Assembly (NCBI GenBank): GCA_002633005.1
Contig: NMRA01000208.1
Span: 473,606-537,605, forward strand
Source: Phoronis australis
Lineage: Eukaryota; Phoronida; Phoronidae
Direction of reading: 5' to 3'
Length of the DNA: 64,000 bases
The position numbers were made by a program, and so were the translations under genes. Under the pieces are notes generated by a model. That model ran no database searches, was not told the DNA's origin, and saw nothing but the letters and a program-made list of their open reading frames with translations. Positions 1 to 12,700 of this stretch are shown here, piece by piece; positions within the stretch are counted from its first letter, which is position 1, and every line of letters starts with the position of its first letter.

Positions 1-1343
1 CAGTAAGACATGACTTCTTGGCTTGGTAAGAACTGAGCGGTTGTTATTATTTGAGGAAAGGTCGAGTAAGTTGTGTCAAGACTGGATAACCTTGGCTTGG
101 CCTGGCTAGTCATTTTATGTGTCCAAGGATGAGGCCTGTCTTACAGCAGGAAGTGGTCTACATATGACTGCAGGTTGATTACCTTGGTGATGATGAACAT
201 TGTATTCACACTTGTCCCTGCAGTTTTTATGAAATCCCCAGTGAATGATTTAGTGAATGATTTAGCATTTAGCACCTTCAATGGAAAGGGGATGGCATGA
301 GATACATAGTAAGATAAACTCATCTTCTGTCTAGAAGATCCTGTGGCTATTTCTAAATTTGATTCTTATTTTTGTATTTTAATATTTGCTGTTCACCAAT
401 CATTTGAGAATGAACTGATGTCACTTTTGTAAGTGTTGTTGGATATATCCAGTCACAGTAATGTTTAGCCACTAGGTTTTATGTAGTCGTCTTTAGTATG
501 CAAGTTTTCAGATTAAGATAGTGCCGATTGTGTTGCGGGAAACTTGCAGTTGATACTAGAAGTATTTAATTTTAATACAATTTTGTGTTCTTAAATTTTG
601 GTTTACCGTTTTAGGTAGTTTGAATTTGTGTTTTGTATTTTAATTTTAAAAGTTTTCTTTGTAAGACTAGTGGTAGTTTTCGAAAGAGAAGTTGACAAAT
701 TTCTTCTCATTGAAAATTGACAAAATTTCAATGCAAAATTTTTTGGCTAATTTTGAAATGATTTTAGTGTTATGATATCTGGTTTCCTTTTTTGATTTTC
801 GCCATAACTTTTACGAAGCCGGGTGATTTTTAACGAAATATGTCATCTTTTCTTTTGAAACCTACTGCACGTGACAAGCACTGCAGATCCCATAACGTGA
901 CCAACAGATGGCACATGGGAAGACTAAAATCTAATTCTTACTTTCTGACAAACTTTGGGTTTTAAAAAGTTTGCAATTTCTCTGAATAGGTGTATTTTGT
1001 AAATAGTATCTCCCAGACAAGTAGAACTAGCCTTAGCATGATCCACACAAGCAGTGCATTGTAATTTCAATAATTTTCTTTTATTGTTTTGTTCCTTTTA
1101 TTTTGCAACCATGTTTTCTGTTAAGAAAGGAAGTAATTATATGACATGCGTTAATATAACATCAGATACTGTGACTGTACTATGGTGATGATAATTTTAA
1201 TTATTTTATGTTCTTCGACAGTGTTTATTGTCCTTTCCTTAAATAAACCCTTTCTGTGGTTGTACATGGTGTCACTGTGTTAACCCTGACATTGATTTTG
1301 ATCTCCGTTTTTTTTATTTCTTAACGTTTGTTTCATGCCTCAG
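1..1343. other. Non-coding stretch, AT-rich
   Basis: No convincing exon is seen on either strand; short open frames here have no splice context. The stretch probably includes the last intron of the gene ending at 1540, because a splice acceptor closes it at 1342-1343. Confidence 0.4.
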
Positions 1344-1540
1344 TGGATTTGAGTAAGGTTCGTTTGTCGTCGGAGCTTTGTAACATAATCAACACATCAA
1401 AGAAATGCGATGACCTAGATCCGTTGATATCTCCGACAGAGGAGGATTACGCACGACTGCGACGTCGGGGGATGGGTGGACTGTGCTGTGCTGCGTTTCC
1501 TGTTGCTAAAGTGATTACTAGAGAACTGAAAAAACTATGA
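1344..1540 (+). CDS. Terminal coding exon of an unrecognised gene (partial)
   Basis: A pyrimidine-rich tract and CAG acceptor end at 1343. The frame is then open for 65 residues to TGA at 1538-1540. The first codon is split, with its first base in an upstream exon outside or not found in the window. The peptide has an acidic, polar first half (DDLDPLISPTEEDY) followed by a basic turn (RLRRRGMGG), two adjacent cysteines and a lysine-rich end. CpG content is higher than in the surrounding AT-rich DNA, which supports coding. I do not recognise the family. AATAAA motifs near 2931 and 3208 could serve as poly(A) signals. It could be an alternative last exon of the gene continued at 5401-7157. Confidence 0.45.
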
Positions 1541-2155
1541 TAGTTGTATCAACACTGCGGGACAGTTAATACTGCAATAGTTTTGTCCAAGTAACTACTC
1601 AGTAACTTGGCATTGGTAGTTGTACTATCTCCCAGAAGGGGGCGCAATTGGTGATTTCTACCATTCTGTTGCTATCTTGTGATTAATCTGTGACAGGAAC
1701 TGTAAAATCAGTTCTGCTTAGCTGAAGGTTTTGTTTGTCTGTGTTTCACTCATGTTTCTGTGCTCCATGAGATGATCAAGTTCTACTGGTTTACTGGCAG
1801 TAATTTTTTTAGGACGACTCAATTCAATGTTGTCTCAAATATCCAAGACTGTCTGTTGATCTTTTCCCTTATCTTCAGGGATTCTACCAACACATTCTCT
1901 ATCTTTGCACTGATATTTTTCTGTTGAATCAAATTTTGATATCTGTGCAATGCACAAACACGGTTCTTTACTCACAATAGTCTGTTTAAATAAGTTTAAT
2001 TTATTCATTAAGTGAAAGCGTCATCAATGAAGGAACTTGGAACAATGATGTAAATTTTTGCTATGAAAATTGAAAAGTTTTATGTAATTTTAGTGAAAAC
2101 CATTTCAATTGTTGTTATGAAGGACATTTTACCGGTTGTAAATACTTGACAACTT

Positions 2156-2211
2156 GTGCCTGTGTTATGAAAGCAGCGTACAAGTGCCTGTGTTATGAAA
2201 GCAGCGTACAA
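2156..2211. repeat. Tandem duplication, 28 bp x 2
   Basis: Two identical 28-bp units beginning GTGCCTGTGTTATGAAAGC lie head to tail at 2156 and 2184. Confidence 0.85.
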
Positions 2212-2517
2212 GTGTCACTCGCCGGCATTGCCAGGAGTATTCAATGGGGGGCAAGTGCGAAATTGTTGGCGATGGGGGAGGGTAATGAGTGACTCTTTGC
2301 CAGGAACAAAGGAGGGCAAAAGCAAAGTTCAAGTGTGTTTGTTTTAAGGCGGTGGAGGCTTTTTGCTATAAGCTGGACCTCAGTTGCCCCCTCGTATGGC
2401 TACGCCAGTTTTGACACATGGTATTCAGTTGACAGGCTAGAACGAGTTTAACAAAGCAGTCCCTGATGCTTACTAGTATTTGCAAATGTTTCAGATTAAA
2501 GTGAAATAAGTTTTTTT

Positions 2518-2590
2518 GCTGTTAAAATCTACATTGATTTAGTGACTTAATGCTGTTAAAATCTACATTGATTTAGTGACTTAATGCTGT
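2518..2590. repeat. Tandem repeat, 34 bp x 2
   Basis: Two identical 34-bp units starting GCTGTTAAAATCTACATTG are at 2518 and 2552. The first bases of a third copy follow near 2586. Confidence 0.85.
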
Positions 2591-2635
2591 TATCAATTAC
2601 TGTGAGTTGTGTGCTTGATACAATCAAAAGTTTAC

Positions 2636-2706
2636 ATTCACATGTCACATTCACATGTCACATTCACATGTCACATTCACATGTCACATTCACATATCAC
2701 ATTCCT
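2636..2706. repeat. 13-bp tandem repeat, about 5 copies
   Basis: The unit CATTCACATGTCA is repeated head to tail; the last copy has one substitution (CATATCA). Confidence 0.85.
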
Positions 2707-3966
2707 GCTTTGTATGAACTGTGAAAGAAAATAGAATTTTTTAATCACTGGCTGACGTTGCCACAAGTCAAAGTCGATGCTTCAGTTAAGTCTAAACCTC
2801 AAGGGGTTTAAAGTAAATTTGTATAGTGCTGTAGGGTGGTAATGTGTGAAAAGTGAAAATTCAGTTCAAACTGATTGTTGCGTGTCACGATATTCCATCT
2901 TTAGTGTCTGTGTCATTGTGTTGATAGGCAATAAAACTTTCTTTATCTGCAACCAGAATGTTCATGCCTTTGATAATGTCAACTCTCTGCAACAGCCTTC
3001 AACACAGAACACAAGGTGGTGCTGTGTTCAACCCATGCTTAACTCTGCACAGTGTGTGTGTGCAATCTTGTTTGCTTTTCACTTTGCTTCTTTGGTTTCC
3101 TGCTTGTAGGTGATATTGTCAGAGGTTATGATAACATTGTACTAGTCCAACTGTATCATAAGTTATGAATGTGTTCAGTCTCGTTGTCCTGGTCTGATGT
3201 TTACAATGAAATAAACTGCTTGTTTGAACTTTTTCAACACTGGCGTTGAGCGTTTTTCAACGATTTGTTAGATGTTTGACATTTTTGGCAAGTGTGTAGT
3301 AATTACGAATTACGCCCCAATGCAGGTTAGTATCTGATGTTGTGCTTGGTAAAACTGCTTCAAGATGTTCTAAAAGTTCGTTAAATAAGTATGGTAAGAA
3401 TTCCTTTAATTTGCTCATTGAAACATCAATTATTTCCACAAAATTTTGGGCAATACTGTGTTATAATGCTTCCGCATTTTAAGAACCATTTGGCTCCTGT
3501 TATTGAGTGGAGAAATTTGGTTCTCATAATGTGAACTGTCACATGTTATGTCAGATTATCACCAAGTTTTGGATTGAAACTTAAGAGACTATTTAGTGAA
3601 TAAGGTGTTTAAAAGTTAGAAAAATGGTTTTGTCATAAAGTTACGCCTTCCTTTAAAATCAGTTGTGAACGTCAAACTTTCTGACATGTGTCAAGGGTTA
3701 CAGTTAAGGAATTCTTACAGTTATTTGTCAATTGTAGTTTTCTGCAAGTGGTAGCATGTAGCAGGCTTTTGTAAAAATTTGTTGTACTGTCATTAAGAAA
3801 TTTACTCCATTTTACAATCATGTGTGAGGGCCGTTAAACTTAAGTGGTGAGTGCAAGGTTGGTTTTGTGCCATGTAAAGTTTGGCTAAGTGAATGTTAAG
3901 AACATTAAGTGACTTGTATCAATTTGGCACCATTGTTCCTGCTTTAGAGTTTGTTTTCCATGAGAA

Positions 3967-4020
3967 GTGACACTTCAAGGTTAAGTGACACTTCAAGTTT
4001 AAGTGACACTTCAAGCTTAA
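3967..4020. repeat. 18-bp tandem repeat, 3 copies
   Basis: Three consecutive copies of GTGACACTTCAAGNTTAA, differing only at the base marked N. Confidence 0.8.
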
Positions 4021-4299
4021 GTCAGAAACTTGGTCTTACGCTCCACACAACTATTTCTGGGGAATAATTAAATCTCACTTTAATAAAAGTAGATATCTGA
4101 GAGTACATCACTAACTGCTAGTTAATGGCCAACAGGTGGCGTGCTGACCAGACTTATGTATTTGTATACCTGCTAGTCATTGAGATAATTTGTAGAGATT
4201 ATTTCTAGTCTGTAATGTGCTGTTAGTTGTTGGCTATCTTTATTCAGTAATCAGGAAGCAGGAGAGTAATACTTGAAAGTTTCTGACTCAAGTCTTCAG

Positions 4300-4417
4300 T
4301 CACTATTCATTAAACAGGACCCCTGGACACTATTGTGGTCACTATTCATTAAACAGGACCCCTGGACACTATTGTGGTCACTATTCATTAAACAGGACTC
4401 CTGGACACTATTGTGGT
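4300..4417. repeat. 39-bp tandem repeat, 3 copies
   Basis: Units at 4300, 4339 and 4378 start TCACTATTCATTAAACAGGA. Because 39 is a multiple of 3, one frame stays open and encodes a repeated 13-residue peptide (SLFIKQDPWTLLW). No splice or promoter context supports translation, so it is recorded as a repeat. Confidence 0.85.
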
Positions 4418-5400
4418 TGTTGTTACTAATTTTGATTTCAGTTTTTGGGTGTTTGATCGAGTGTATTATGTTTTTGTGTGTTGTTTTGTTATTTGTTGTT
4501 TATGTGATGTAGTTTATGTCAAAATGTGTTAAAGGAAACAGTCAAATGGATTACTTAATCTAAGAAAATGTTGGGATTTTTGGACGTTTTGAAAACTGTC
4601 AGTCCATAAAATGACTGTTTGAATTCTATTTTTGGAAAAATGCTTGTTGGTCAAATTTCATTCCTTCCCAAGATGTCACATTAATTCATTAACATTAATA
4701 GAGTTCAGTGTTCATCTGGTGCTCAAGCTATCGATTCGTGTCAGAAGCTTAATATGTCCCTTGGCACTACTGTGTCATGTCTCAGGATGATGACACGTAC
4801 AGTTGAAGTCATCTTATCTTTCAAGGGCTTTTCGCATTGCTGTGAATGCACACAACTTTTCAAAATATTGCCTGGTGTTACTTGGTGGTACATATAGTGC
4901 CTGTAGTACCTGGTGGTACGTGAAGTACACAAGTTGAGTATGGAAAAGCACCAGTTATTTGCTCCTTATTCTTAAGGAAAATGAGAAAATAAAATATCAC
5001 CTATCCTAAATGTTGAGATTTTACCATATCAATGGTCAACAAAAAATGCATACAGTGGTGAATGATTGTGACACCAAACTTACTGTTTTAAAAATGATTA
5101 AATATTGTTTATTTTTCTAAAAAATAATACACAGACAGTGTTTTGTAAGTATTTTTCGCCCCCAATATTTGATAAGACATATAGAATCACAGCATTTCCT
5201 CGAACTGATACTCGTGTGTTCGGTTGTTTTATATAGATTTTGTATTGGCATATTATTTTTCAAACGCTTGTAGGTTGTTAATTTCTTCCTCATGTTTTAT
5301 TTATAATTTGTTTCACCTGGAGTATGAGACTTTGTACCTTCAGCTAGTGTCGATTGGGCTTGGTGAATTGTTAATTATTCTTGACCTATTTTGTTTTCAG

Positions 5401-7157
5401 CGATCCTGGATTGCCCGCATATGTTAGTGGCAGAGGATGAAAAAATCATCAATGAAGAAATCAAAGGAAACGAGATTATTGTAGAAGAAAAGTGAGTGTC
5501 TTGTGTTTTTGCTATTCTCGTTCTGTTTTGCCTAGATCTGTCATGGTTTGTCCTGACAACAAATTGTTTATTGGATGTTTGAGAAGTCTTTTAAAGTTGT
5601 ATCTACTGATTGTGTCTTGACCCTGGGGAGCAGTACGGTTAATAAATGTGAGTGCAGAAAAGTTTCTCCTTATAAAGTGAAATTTCACCAATTAAGGACA
5701 CAACATGTCTGACACATGAAATTTTATTTTCCATTTTTGTATAAAAGATGTGTACCACCACAATGATTTTCCAAATTCTGTACCTTAGCCATTACTTGGG
5801 TAATATTTTGAAAAATGGTCAATATTCTCATTAATGTTAGAATCCTTTGAAAAATAAGATTTTATGATACCTTAAATGTTGCTTTGTGTTGTCTGTATTT
5901 GATTTACTTTGTATTGTAGATCCCTTGTTGACACTGTGTACTCGATAACAGACCAGTTAAAAGATCTCAAAACGGTGAGCTTTCAAAAGTTCTCTCATTA
6001 CGACCTGTGACCTTTTTGTTTACTACAGGATATTGCCAGGCTAACTAAAGCTAGGTTCCCAGAACACATTCAGAGCTGGTATGAACCCACTTTCCATCAA
6101 CGAATCTGGTTTAGAACCGTTTAGCGCATCAGCACGGCTCTCAGCTTTTCCTCAACTCAAGTGCTATCTGGGCTGGGAAAGAATTGTCAGTCATTGTCGG
6201 AGACCATACTAGACCCGCCCATCACAGTTGGAGACCATACTAGACCTGCCCATCACAAACTAACTTGTTGTGGCTGGCCTCGAGCACTAGCAAACTTTCA
6301 GGTCTTTCCAATCCCAGAAATCATCTCCGATTTTAATAAGGATCAAGTACAGATCAGATTCACAACACCGAGTCGCATTAAATCATCATTTTTAATGAAG
6401 TTGGGTTTTTACTTACTAGGTTTTATACTCAGGAGTCACTGATAAGACATGTCAAGATGACACCTGTGCATGATTGCCTGACACAGTCCCAAATAGGGAC
6501 TCAACTAAATTCCCTAAATCTTTTCCTTATTTTTTTTTTGTTCTTTACTCACAGATTTTATATTTTTTTGTCATTTTGTCTTTATTATGAGTACCCATTT
6601 GGCTAATGACATTTTCTAATGATATAACTACGTACTGAGGCCTAATGGAGTCCTAATAATTAAGGACTTACTATTTGAATCAGGGGCGTTGCACAAAAAG
6701 AACCCTACGAATTTTCAATATTATTGACAATTCAATGTAGATTTTTCTCTGGGTTTGTATCGAAGCCAAAATTTGACTTAGTTACAACAAAAGAAAGAAC
6801 GATCAGTGGTTTCACAAGTCCATAAATACGCTTTACATTTAGGAACTTAGCCGAGTCTCTATTTGGGACTGTTTCATGCAAGCGGGCTCAGAAAACCAAA
6901 TACAAACATCCTTTAAATCATGGCCCTGTGTATTTTTTCTCATACGTGGTGAAGGTCACACATTGGTGCAAAAACGAAATTTGAATACCCTGTTAGAGTG
7001 CTTGTCATTTTCATCAATATTTCAGAACCAGGAAAACATGCAGAAAGAAATTGATGAAGAAAAACGAGCACGGAAAAGGTTGGAGGCTATGTTACGAAAA
7101 TCACTGAGAAGTTTGGTGGATGTTACAAGCTGGGACGAGTCTGGTCAAGTCCAATAG
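5401..7157 (+). CDS. Coiled-coil protein, C-terminal three exons (partial, family not recognised)
   Basis: The exons are 5401-5491, 5920-5974 and 7026-7157, stop TAG at 7155-7157. Acceptors (TTTTCAG, TATTGTAG, TATTTCAG) and donors (GTGAGT, GTGAGC) are all consensus, and junction phases agree: codon AA|A across the first intron, phase 0 across the second. The joined tail is about 90 residues. It has an acidic lead (VAEDEKIINEEIKG), a hydrophobic linker (SLVDTVYSITDQLKDLKT) and a charged heptad-like helix (QKEIDEEKRARKRLEAMLRK) ending DESGQVQ. Only the first exon's third frame is open throughout. An in-frame ATG at 5421 could be a start, but the open frame before it and the acceptor at 5399-5400 suggest earlier exons exist. 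The helix suggests a dimerising segment; function is unknown. Confidence 0.6.
6198..6258. repeat. Duplicated segment of about 30 bp in an intron
   Basis: The string GGAGACCATACTAGACC occurs twice in direct succession, each copy followed by CGCCCATCACA or TGCCCATCACA. It lies in the intron between 5974 and 7026. Confidence 0.75.
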
Positions 7158-8888
7158 AGAAGTTAGATTACTAGGCATTAGGTGCATGACAAATTTGAAC
7201 AATAACCCGGTGGACGTAGTTACTTTGTCTCGTGCACATCTCAGCTTGACCCAGTTTTCTGTTGTGGAGACAGCATCATGCTGAGCAGGGACTTCCTCTC
7301 AAGGTTTGGTCGGCTCATGTTACAAACACACCTTGCCAGACTTCACTGAAACAGTGAATGTATTTTTGTGTTACCAGTGGGTAAATCTGTCGTTATTGTA
7401 AAAAACACCCAGAATTTGTTTTTGAAATTGGCTTAGAAGGAAGTAAAGTTACAAGTTATGCTACCTTAAATCAGATGTCTAGAAAATAACTCGCATTTCT
7501 TCACTGTCCAGAAACACACGGCTGACAAACAATAATATGAATTTGCTACTGCTTAACTGTTGTGGCCTGACGGGAATCATATGAGGATAACCTTACATAA
7601 CCTTTCTGGTGATGACTCGTGTTTCCTGCACACTTCAACTCTAAATATTTTGCCTTAAGGCCTTTCCGACTGGCCTACAAGTCTAGATGAAGTAACTCTT
7701 TGCCAGTGCTCTTCTGTATTAGACCTTTAGTTCTGCATCTTAGACTTAGTCTTGTGAACGTCCTGGGGCTCATAAAGTATCATAAGTCATTGAGTTCAGA
7801 GTTATGAAATTCATTATTTCTTTTCTTAGATATTATGTCGGTATTGCAGTTTTGCTTGAATTCAAATTGTTGTTACACTTGGCAGTTCAAACAAAAATGT
7901 TAGTACTGTAAAAATTCTAGAATTTGGGACAGTCTCTAGAATGGACTGAAATCAGTATTTTTTACTTGTGTCAGTCAGTGATTATTTATGGAGTGAATCA
8001 CTGGTTATTCTGAAATTATGTTTGTTAGTATAAATTGTTAATCGTAACTAGAATGTTTTCTGTGCCGTCTTCCAAAACATTTATAATGTGCTGCAATATT
8101 CTCGTTCGTTTTTACTAGACAGTCTCAACAACTGCCAATGACCTTTAATCACAGTTGCTGGAAATGCAACTTTCTCATGTAGTCAAACAGCCAGGATTTT
8201 TCTAAATCTTTTGTTGAAGGCCCGTCCCTTATCATTTGAAGTACGATTACGCTCAAAGTTGTCCAGGTTTGTCAGTCCTCACCATTTTGTCAAGACAAGC
8301 TTAGACATTCAAGGAACTAGATGGTAGGACAGGGCCTTTTCTGAAGTTCACCAAATCCAATGGCATACAGTACATGTGGTTTGGTACTTGTGAAATAGAA
8401 CTCTTTAAAGGCTATCTTGAACTTTAACACCTGTAAATTTGGTTCCTGCAGTATTTTAAGAGCATCACTCTCATCCCATAAATTGCCAAATGTAACGAAC
8501 TGTTAGGCATATTGGCTTGCTTTTGTCTACGTCACCGCGACAATCACCTTTTAATTTAAACAGCTGTGAATAACCCCCACACGCAATGGTGTTCTATTCT
8601 GACTCCTATTCAGTACAACTGTTATCGGTCTTTTGTTGTTTGTGCTGGGATCTCGCCGTGACGCAATATGGCACAAAAAGGCACCTTCACCTATCATTTT
8701 GTGACAGGCCTACATCTGAGTGATTAAACTCGTATTTTCTTATTTTGCCAAGGCATTGCTAGGACTACCTGGATAGCCAAATACATCTAAACAAAATTCC
8801 TTTATGTATTGTTGGTTAAGTCATTAAGCTCATTTGCCCCAACTATATATAGTGCCACTCATTAGGAGCAGTAATTGTGTAAAGATGT
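7158..8888 (+). other. Probable 3' UTR of the coiled-coil gene
   Basis: No long open frame or splice-bounded exon follows the TAG at 7155-7157. The stretch runs to the AATAAA at 8889. Confidence 0.4.
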
Positions 8889-8894
8889 AATAAA
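8889..8894 (+). other. Candidate poly(A) signal (AATAAA)
   Basis: AATAAA within GTAATAAATAATTTA lies about 1.7 kb after the stop of the coiled-coil gene and is followed by a T-rich stretch. It lies between that gene and the convergent carbonic anhydrase. Confidence 0.4.
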
Positions 8895-9776
8895 TAATTT
8901 ATAGTTTGTTTTAGTTGTTTTTTAATAATGCTTATGAACCTTTAGTAAAGGTTTGAGCATTGTCACTTGTTGATTTTTAAACAAAGATTCTAGAAAAGGA
9001 GTCCAACTCCATTACAACAAAACCTGGGACCTTGTGGTGGTGTTGCCTTAAGTTTGTTATAACCTAATCAATTTGTACGTATGTAGTATATCCACTAACA
9101 ATTGAAATACCTGCAATCTCTTTTTAAAACAAATTTTAAGAATTTACGGATATCCAAAAAAACCCATTGTTTGATGGCAAATAATTAATATAAAACATGC
9201 TTTCTATCTGCTATTGACTATAAATTAAAAAACGCAATATTTGAAGTGCAAAAAATATTGAAAATCGAAAGACGTGAAAATGATTTACGTAGTTGAAATC
9301 ACAAATAATATTTGCCACAAAAAATGAGGTTAAAGAATTGTGATGACAAAAAGTTATCACTTTATAATAATAATAACAGAACTTTAAAAAAGCTCCGCGA
9401 AGGTTGAAATTTAGCTTGTATTACAAATAAGTGCATAAACAGAAATGGTTTATGATACGGCAAAATTATGACAATGGAGTAAAAAGTAAGTCGGCTCAAA
9501 TCCTCGTAAGCCCATTTCACATTACTGTATTGGCCAATGTAATAAATTTACACTACGGTGAAAAAAATTCTTCAAGAACTTGTAACAAGTTGGGTGTGAG
9601 TCTCACCCTTCGCAAAAGGGTCTCTCAGACATCAGCACCTCCAGTCACGATGCAAATTTCTTATAGCCGAGCACCCTGCAAAACGAAACCTTACTCCAGC
9701 AATGCGCTTGACAACACTAAAAGCAGTTGCTATAACAACCCACGCCATCCACCGTTAAGTCATTCCTCGACTGTCC
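8895..9776. other. Convergent intergenic region
   Basis: This AT-rich stretch lies between the plus-strand coiled-coil gene and the minus-strand carbonic anhydrase stop, and must include the anhydrase 3' UTR. The open frame at 9431-9859 runs antisense into the last anhydrase exon and is not a gene. No canonical minus-strand AATAAA was found close to the stop. Confidence 0.35.
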
Positions 9777-12700
9777 TTATTCCGTACCGCCCAAACGATG
9801 ACGACCAGCAAGATCGGTGTCAGCATCATCTAGCAGTTCCTCTAACGTGTCTTCCTTGATTTCCACGAATCGATTTCGCGACCGATTGAACAGATACATA
9901 TCACCACTGTAAATGTCAAAGAACATTGCGTGAAGGCGCACTTCATTTTTCTTCAGCTTCTCCTTGAGGAAAGAATAGCTTGCAACATGTTCAAGTTGTT
10001 GAAGACAGTTGACCTGAAAGTAGATTACGCCATCAGCAATGATACACCAGGACCAGTACAGCCGTATTGCATGTAACACTTGGGAGGGGCTTATTAAGAA
10101 GAAATTAATTTAAGGGTATGGGCATGATCAAAAAATTGTTTTTAATGCGTGCTGGACTTGGTGCTGTGAACAGCAGTGGTGGCATTTCCTTCATTAAGAG
10201 CACTCAGTCTGGTAAACACAAAAATAATTGCAGACAACCTGGTACAGCTTTTAACAGACGGGCGCAAGCTGCTCAGGTAGGTCCATTGCACTGATCACCT
10301 GGAACCATTTTTATGCTTTATCAATGTATTTAAAACCGAGCTGAGGAGCTAGAGACGTGATTCAAGAGTGTAGTAGTGTGCGCCAATGGGACTCGAACAC
10401 ACGACCCTGAGTAAAAGAAACAAATTGTGAAACTGCCTACCATAGAAAATTTATCAACAATTGAAAACTTGTTTTCTGGATCAATGTAAGCTGAAATGTT
10501 ATGTTTGGGAGCTTCAGCTAAGAAGTCCAGTTTCTTCAATCCTTGCTGAGCCTCACGCTGCCATTGGTTGAACTTTTGCACAGTGGCTCCCCCATGCTTC
10601 TTAAGCCAAAGCTCAAGAGGAGTCCCATCTCTCTTGCTAACATCTTCCTTGATGCTATACAGCTTGTTCATGGCCTACAATCATGCAATGCAAATTTTAA
10701 GCAGCCATCACATAGTAACCACAATGAGTAAGTCATGCTTCAGCGTCGCTATTGAGGAATGTTTCAATTTAGCACAAAATATGGCAGACAAGTAAAATAA
10801 ATCTCAATATTTTTGTAATTACATTATAAGCAATTTGTACAGAAGCTATCAAAAACAATTCTAACGAATTCTATGAACTACATACTAGTAAAACTATTGT
10901 AAGGCACATTATCCAATAAACTACACAAACTAATGCTTAGGCCCCCACACAAAATAGGCATACCCAAGTCATAGCCACAGAGGCCCTTTCAATTTCTGGT
11001 CACCTTGGAGAATGGACCAGTCATTGTGACGACAGGGGGTGGTTGGATATTTGTGTTATTACCACGGGCAGGTGATGACACAGCTACCAGACTCCTTATA
11101 GCTTAGAAGCCCAGCACTAAATTTGAATGTAACGAGTCTTTAACAAAGTATGAACTCTGCAATTTTGGCAGTTCTTTAAGTACAAAACTGATTTTCCATT
11201 TTCATTTGTAGCCTAGTAGCCAGAAAAGGGCACCTATAAAGTCTTGGTAGTATAAGTTTTTTTTGGATGTTTCATGTCTCAGTGCATTTTAGCTGGGTTG
11301 TAATCTGGACAACCTTGAACATTTTATTAAATAATTATGCAAATTAAGTCGGCCATTATACAAAATTCTGTTTTCGCTTGTAACTTCCATTGCAAATGGT
11401 CAGTGAATATAATGGAGCTACTTTGGAGGTTGATACATCCATAATTTGTAAAAAAACATGCAAGTGAAGCAGTCATTATTGAAAATTCTACGGCTGCGGT
11501 GTTAGTCACTACAGATAAATTATATTGATATTTGCACCCATGTTTCTGTGATCAGTTAGTTTTATAATTAAATAAAGTGTACAGGTTCCTGCATGATAAA
11601 TTTGCATAATTTATGGACACTAGGGACGCCATCAGGCCTTTATGCAGCGTACGTCCATTGGGACGCCCTAGCACTAATCTGGACGCCCTGGTAAGGACGC
11701 CCAATGTATCATTTGGACGCCCACTGTCAATAAGGAACCTTTCAAGTTTGGACTCACATTGTAATGAATACTAGGAAGCCTCTCAAGGCTCACAGTGGGG
11801 GCTCTTTTTTCAAAGCAGGAAGAAATATACAATGTATATACAAAGTATATGCATTGTTGCTATTTTGACACTTGATTGACAGCATTGTAAAAGTCTTGGT
11901 CTACAGTTTTTTTAGTAAAAATGCTCACCATAGAAGGCTGTTTTATAAACTTAGATGTAAAAACCTTGCTCTATGCATTTTTTGTAAAAAAACCTGTGTG
12001 TTTGGGGGTATAATTGGGGGTGAGGGGTTACGCGTCGGAATCATGGATGCCCTGGAATATTGGGAACCCCATTTTGGACACCCTATTTTCAACATCCTGG
12101 ATAAAGCCCTGGACGCCATTACTTAAAATTCTGTTTCTGCTCACAATTAATTTCCTTACGGGATTCTACATATAGATTATTTTGATATTTGCACCCAATT
12201 TATGGTTTTGTAGTCAATGAGTATAAAGAAATCAGCTGCAAGTCATTACATCATGAATTTACATTTTTTACCTGCTCTACATACCTTACAATCGGAGTGA
12301 CCACAAACCACGACATGTCGTATTTTCTGTTGCACACACGCCAATTCCAAAGCCCCGGGTTCTGTGGTCACAGCATCAAAGTTGACGTGTTTACTGTCAG
12401 GAATGAGATTTCCAGCATTACGAACAACAAACATTTGGCCAACACCAGCTTGCGTAACACGTGTTGTCAAGATACGACTGTCCATACACGTGAAAAATAT
12501 GGCAGTTGGCTGTAATAATGAACAATACACACATATAATGTCACATGGAAAGTACAACAAATCGTATCTCAGGCACTTATTATTGGATTTACCAGTGCTG
12601 ATTTAATGGGTATGTAATATAACTAAACATGGTGTACATACTGAATGATCAAACTTAACAACAGGAGCAACAGGAAGTTTTCAAATTTGTCCTCCACTGC

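Larger units (their letters stand above)
1541..5400. other. 3' UTR / intronic or intergenic DNA with short tandem repeats
   Basis: No exon is recognised. The stretch holds several small tandem repeats (listed separately), AATAAA motifs near 2931 and 3208, and single CTCF-like cores around 1632-1650 and 4128-4147. A splice acceptor closes it at 5399-5400. Confidence 0.4.

Noticed and set aside
2846-3109. 87-codon plus-strand frame
   Set aside because: No splice sites, domain or conserved motif; lies in probable 3' UTR.
9431-9859. 142-codon plus-strand frame
   Set aside because: Its 3' part is antisense to the last carbonic anhydrase exon, and no domain is visible.
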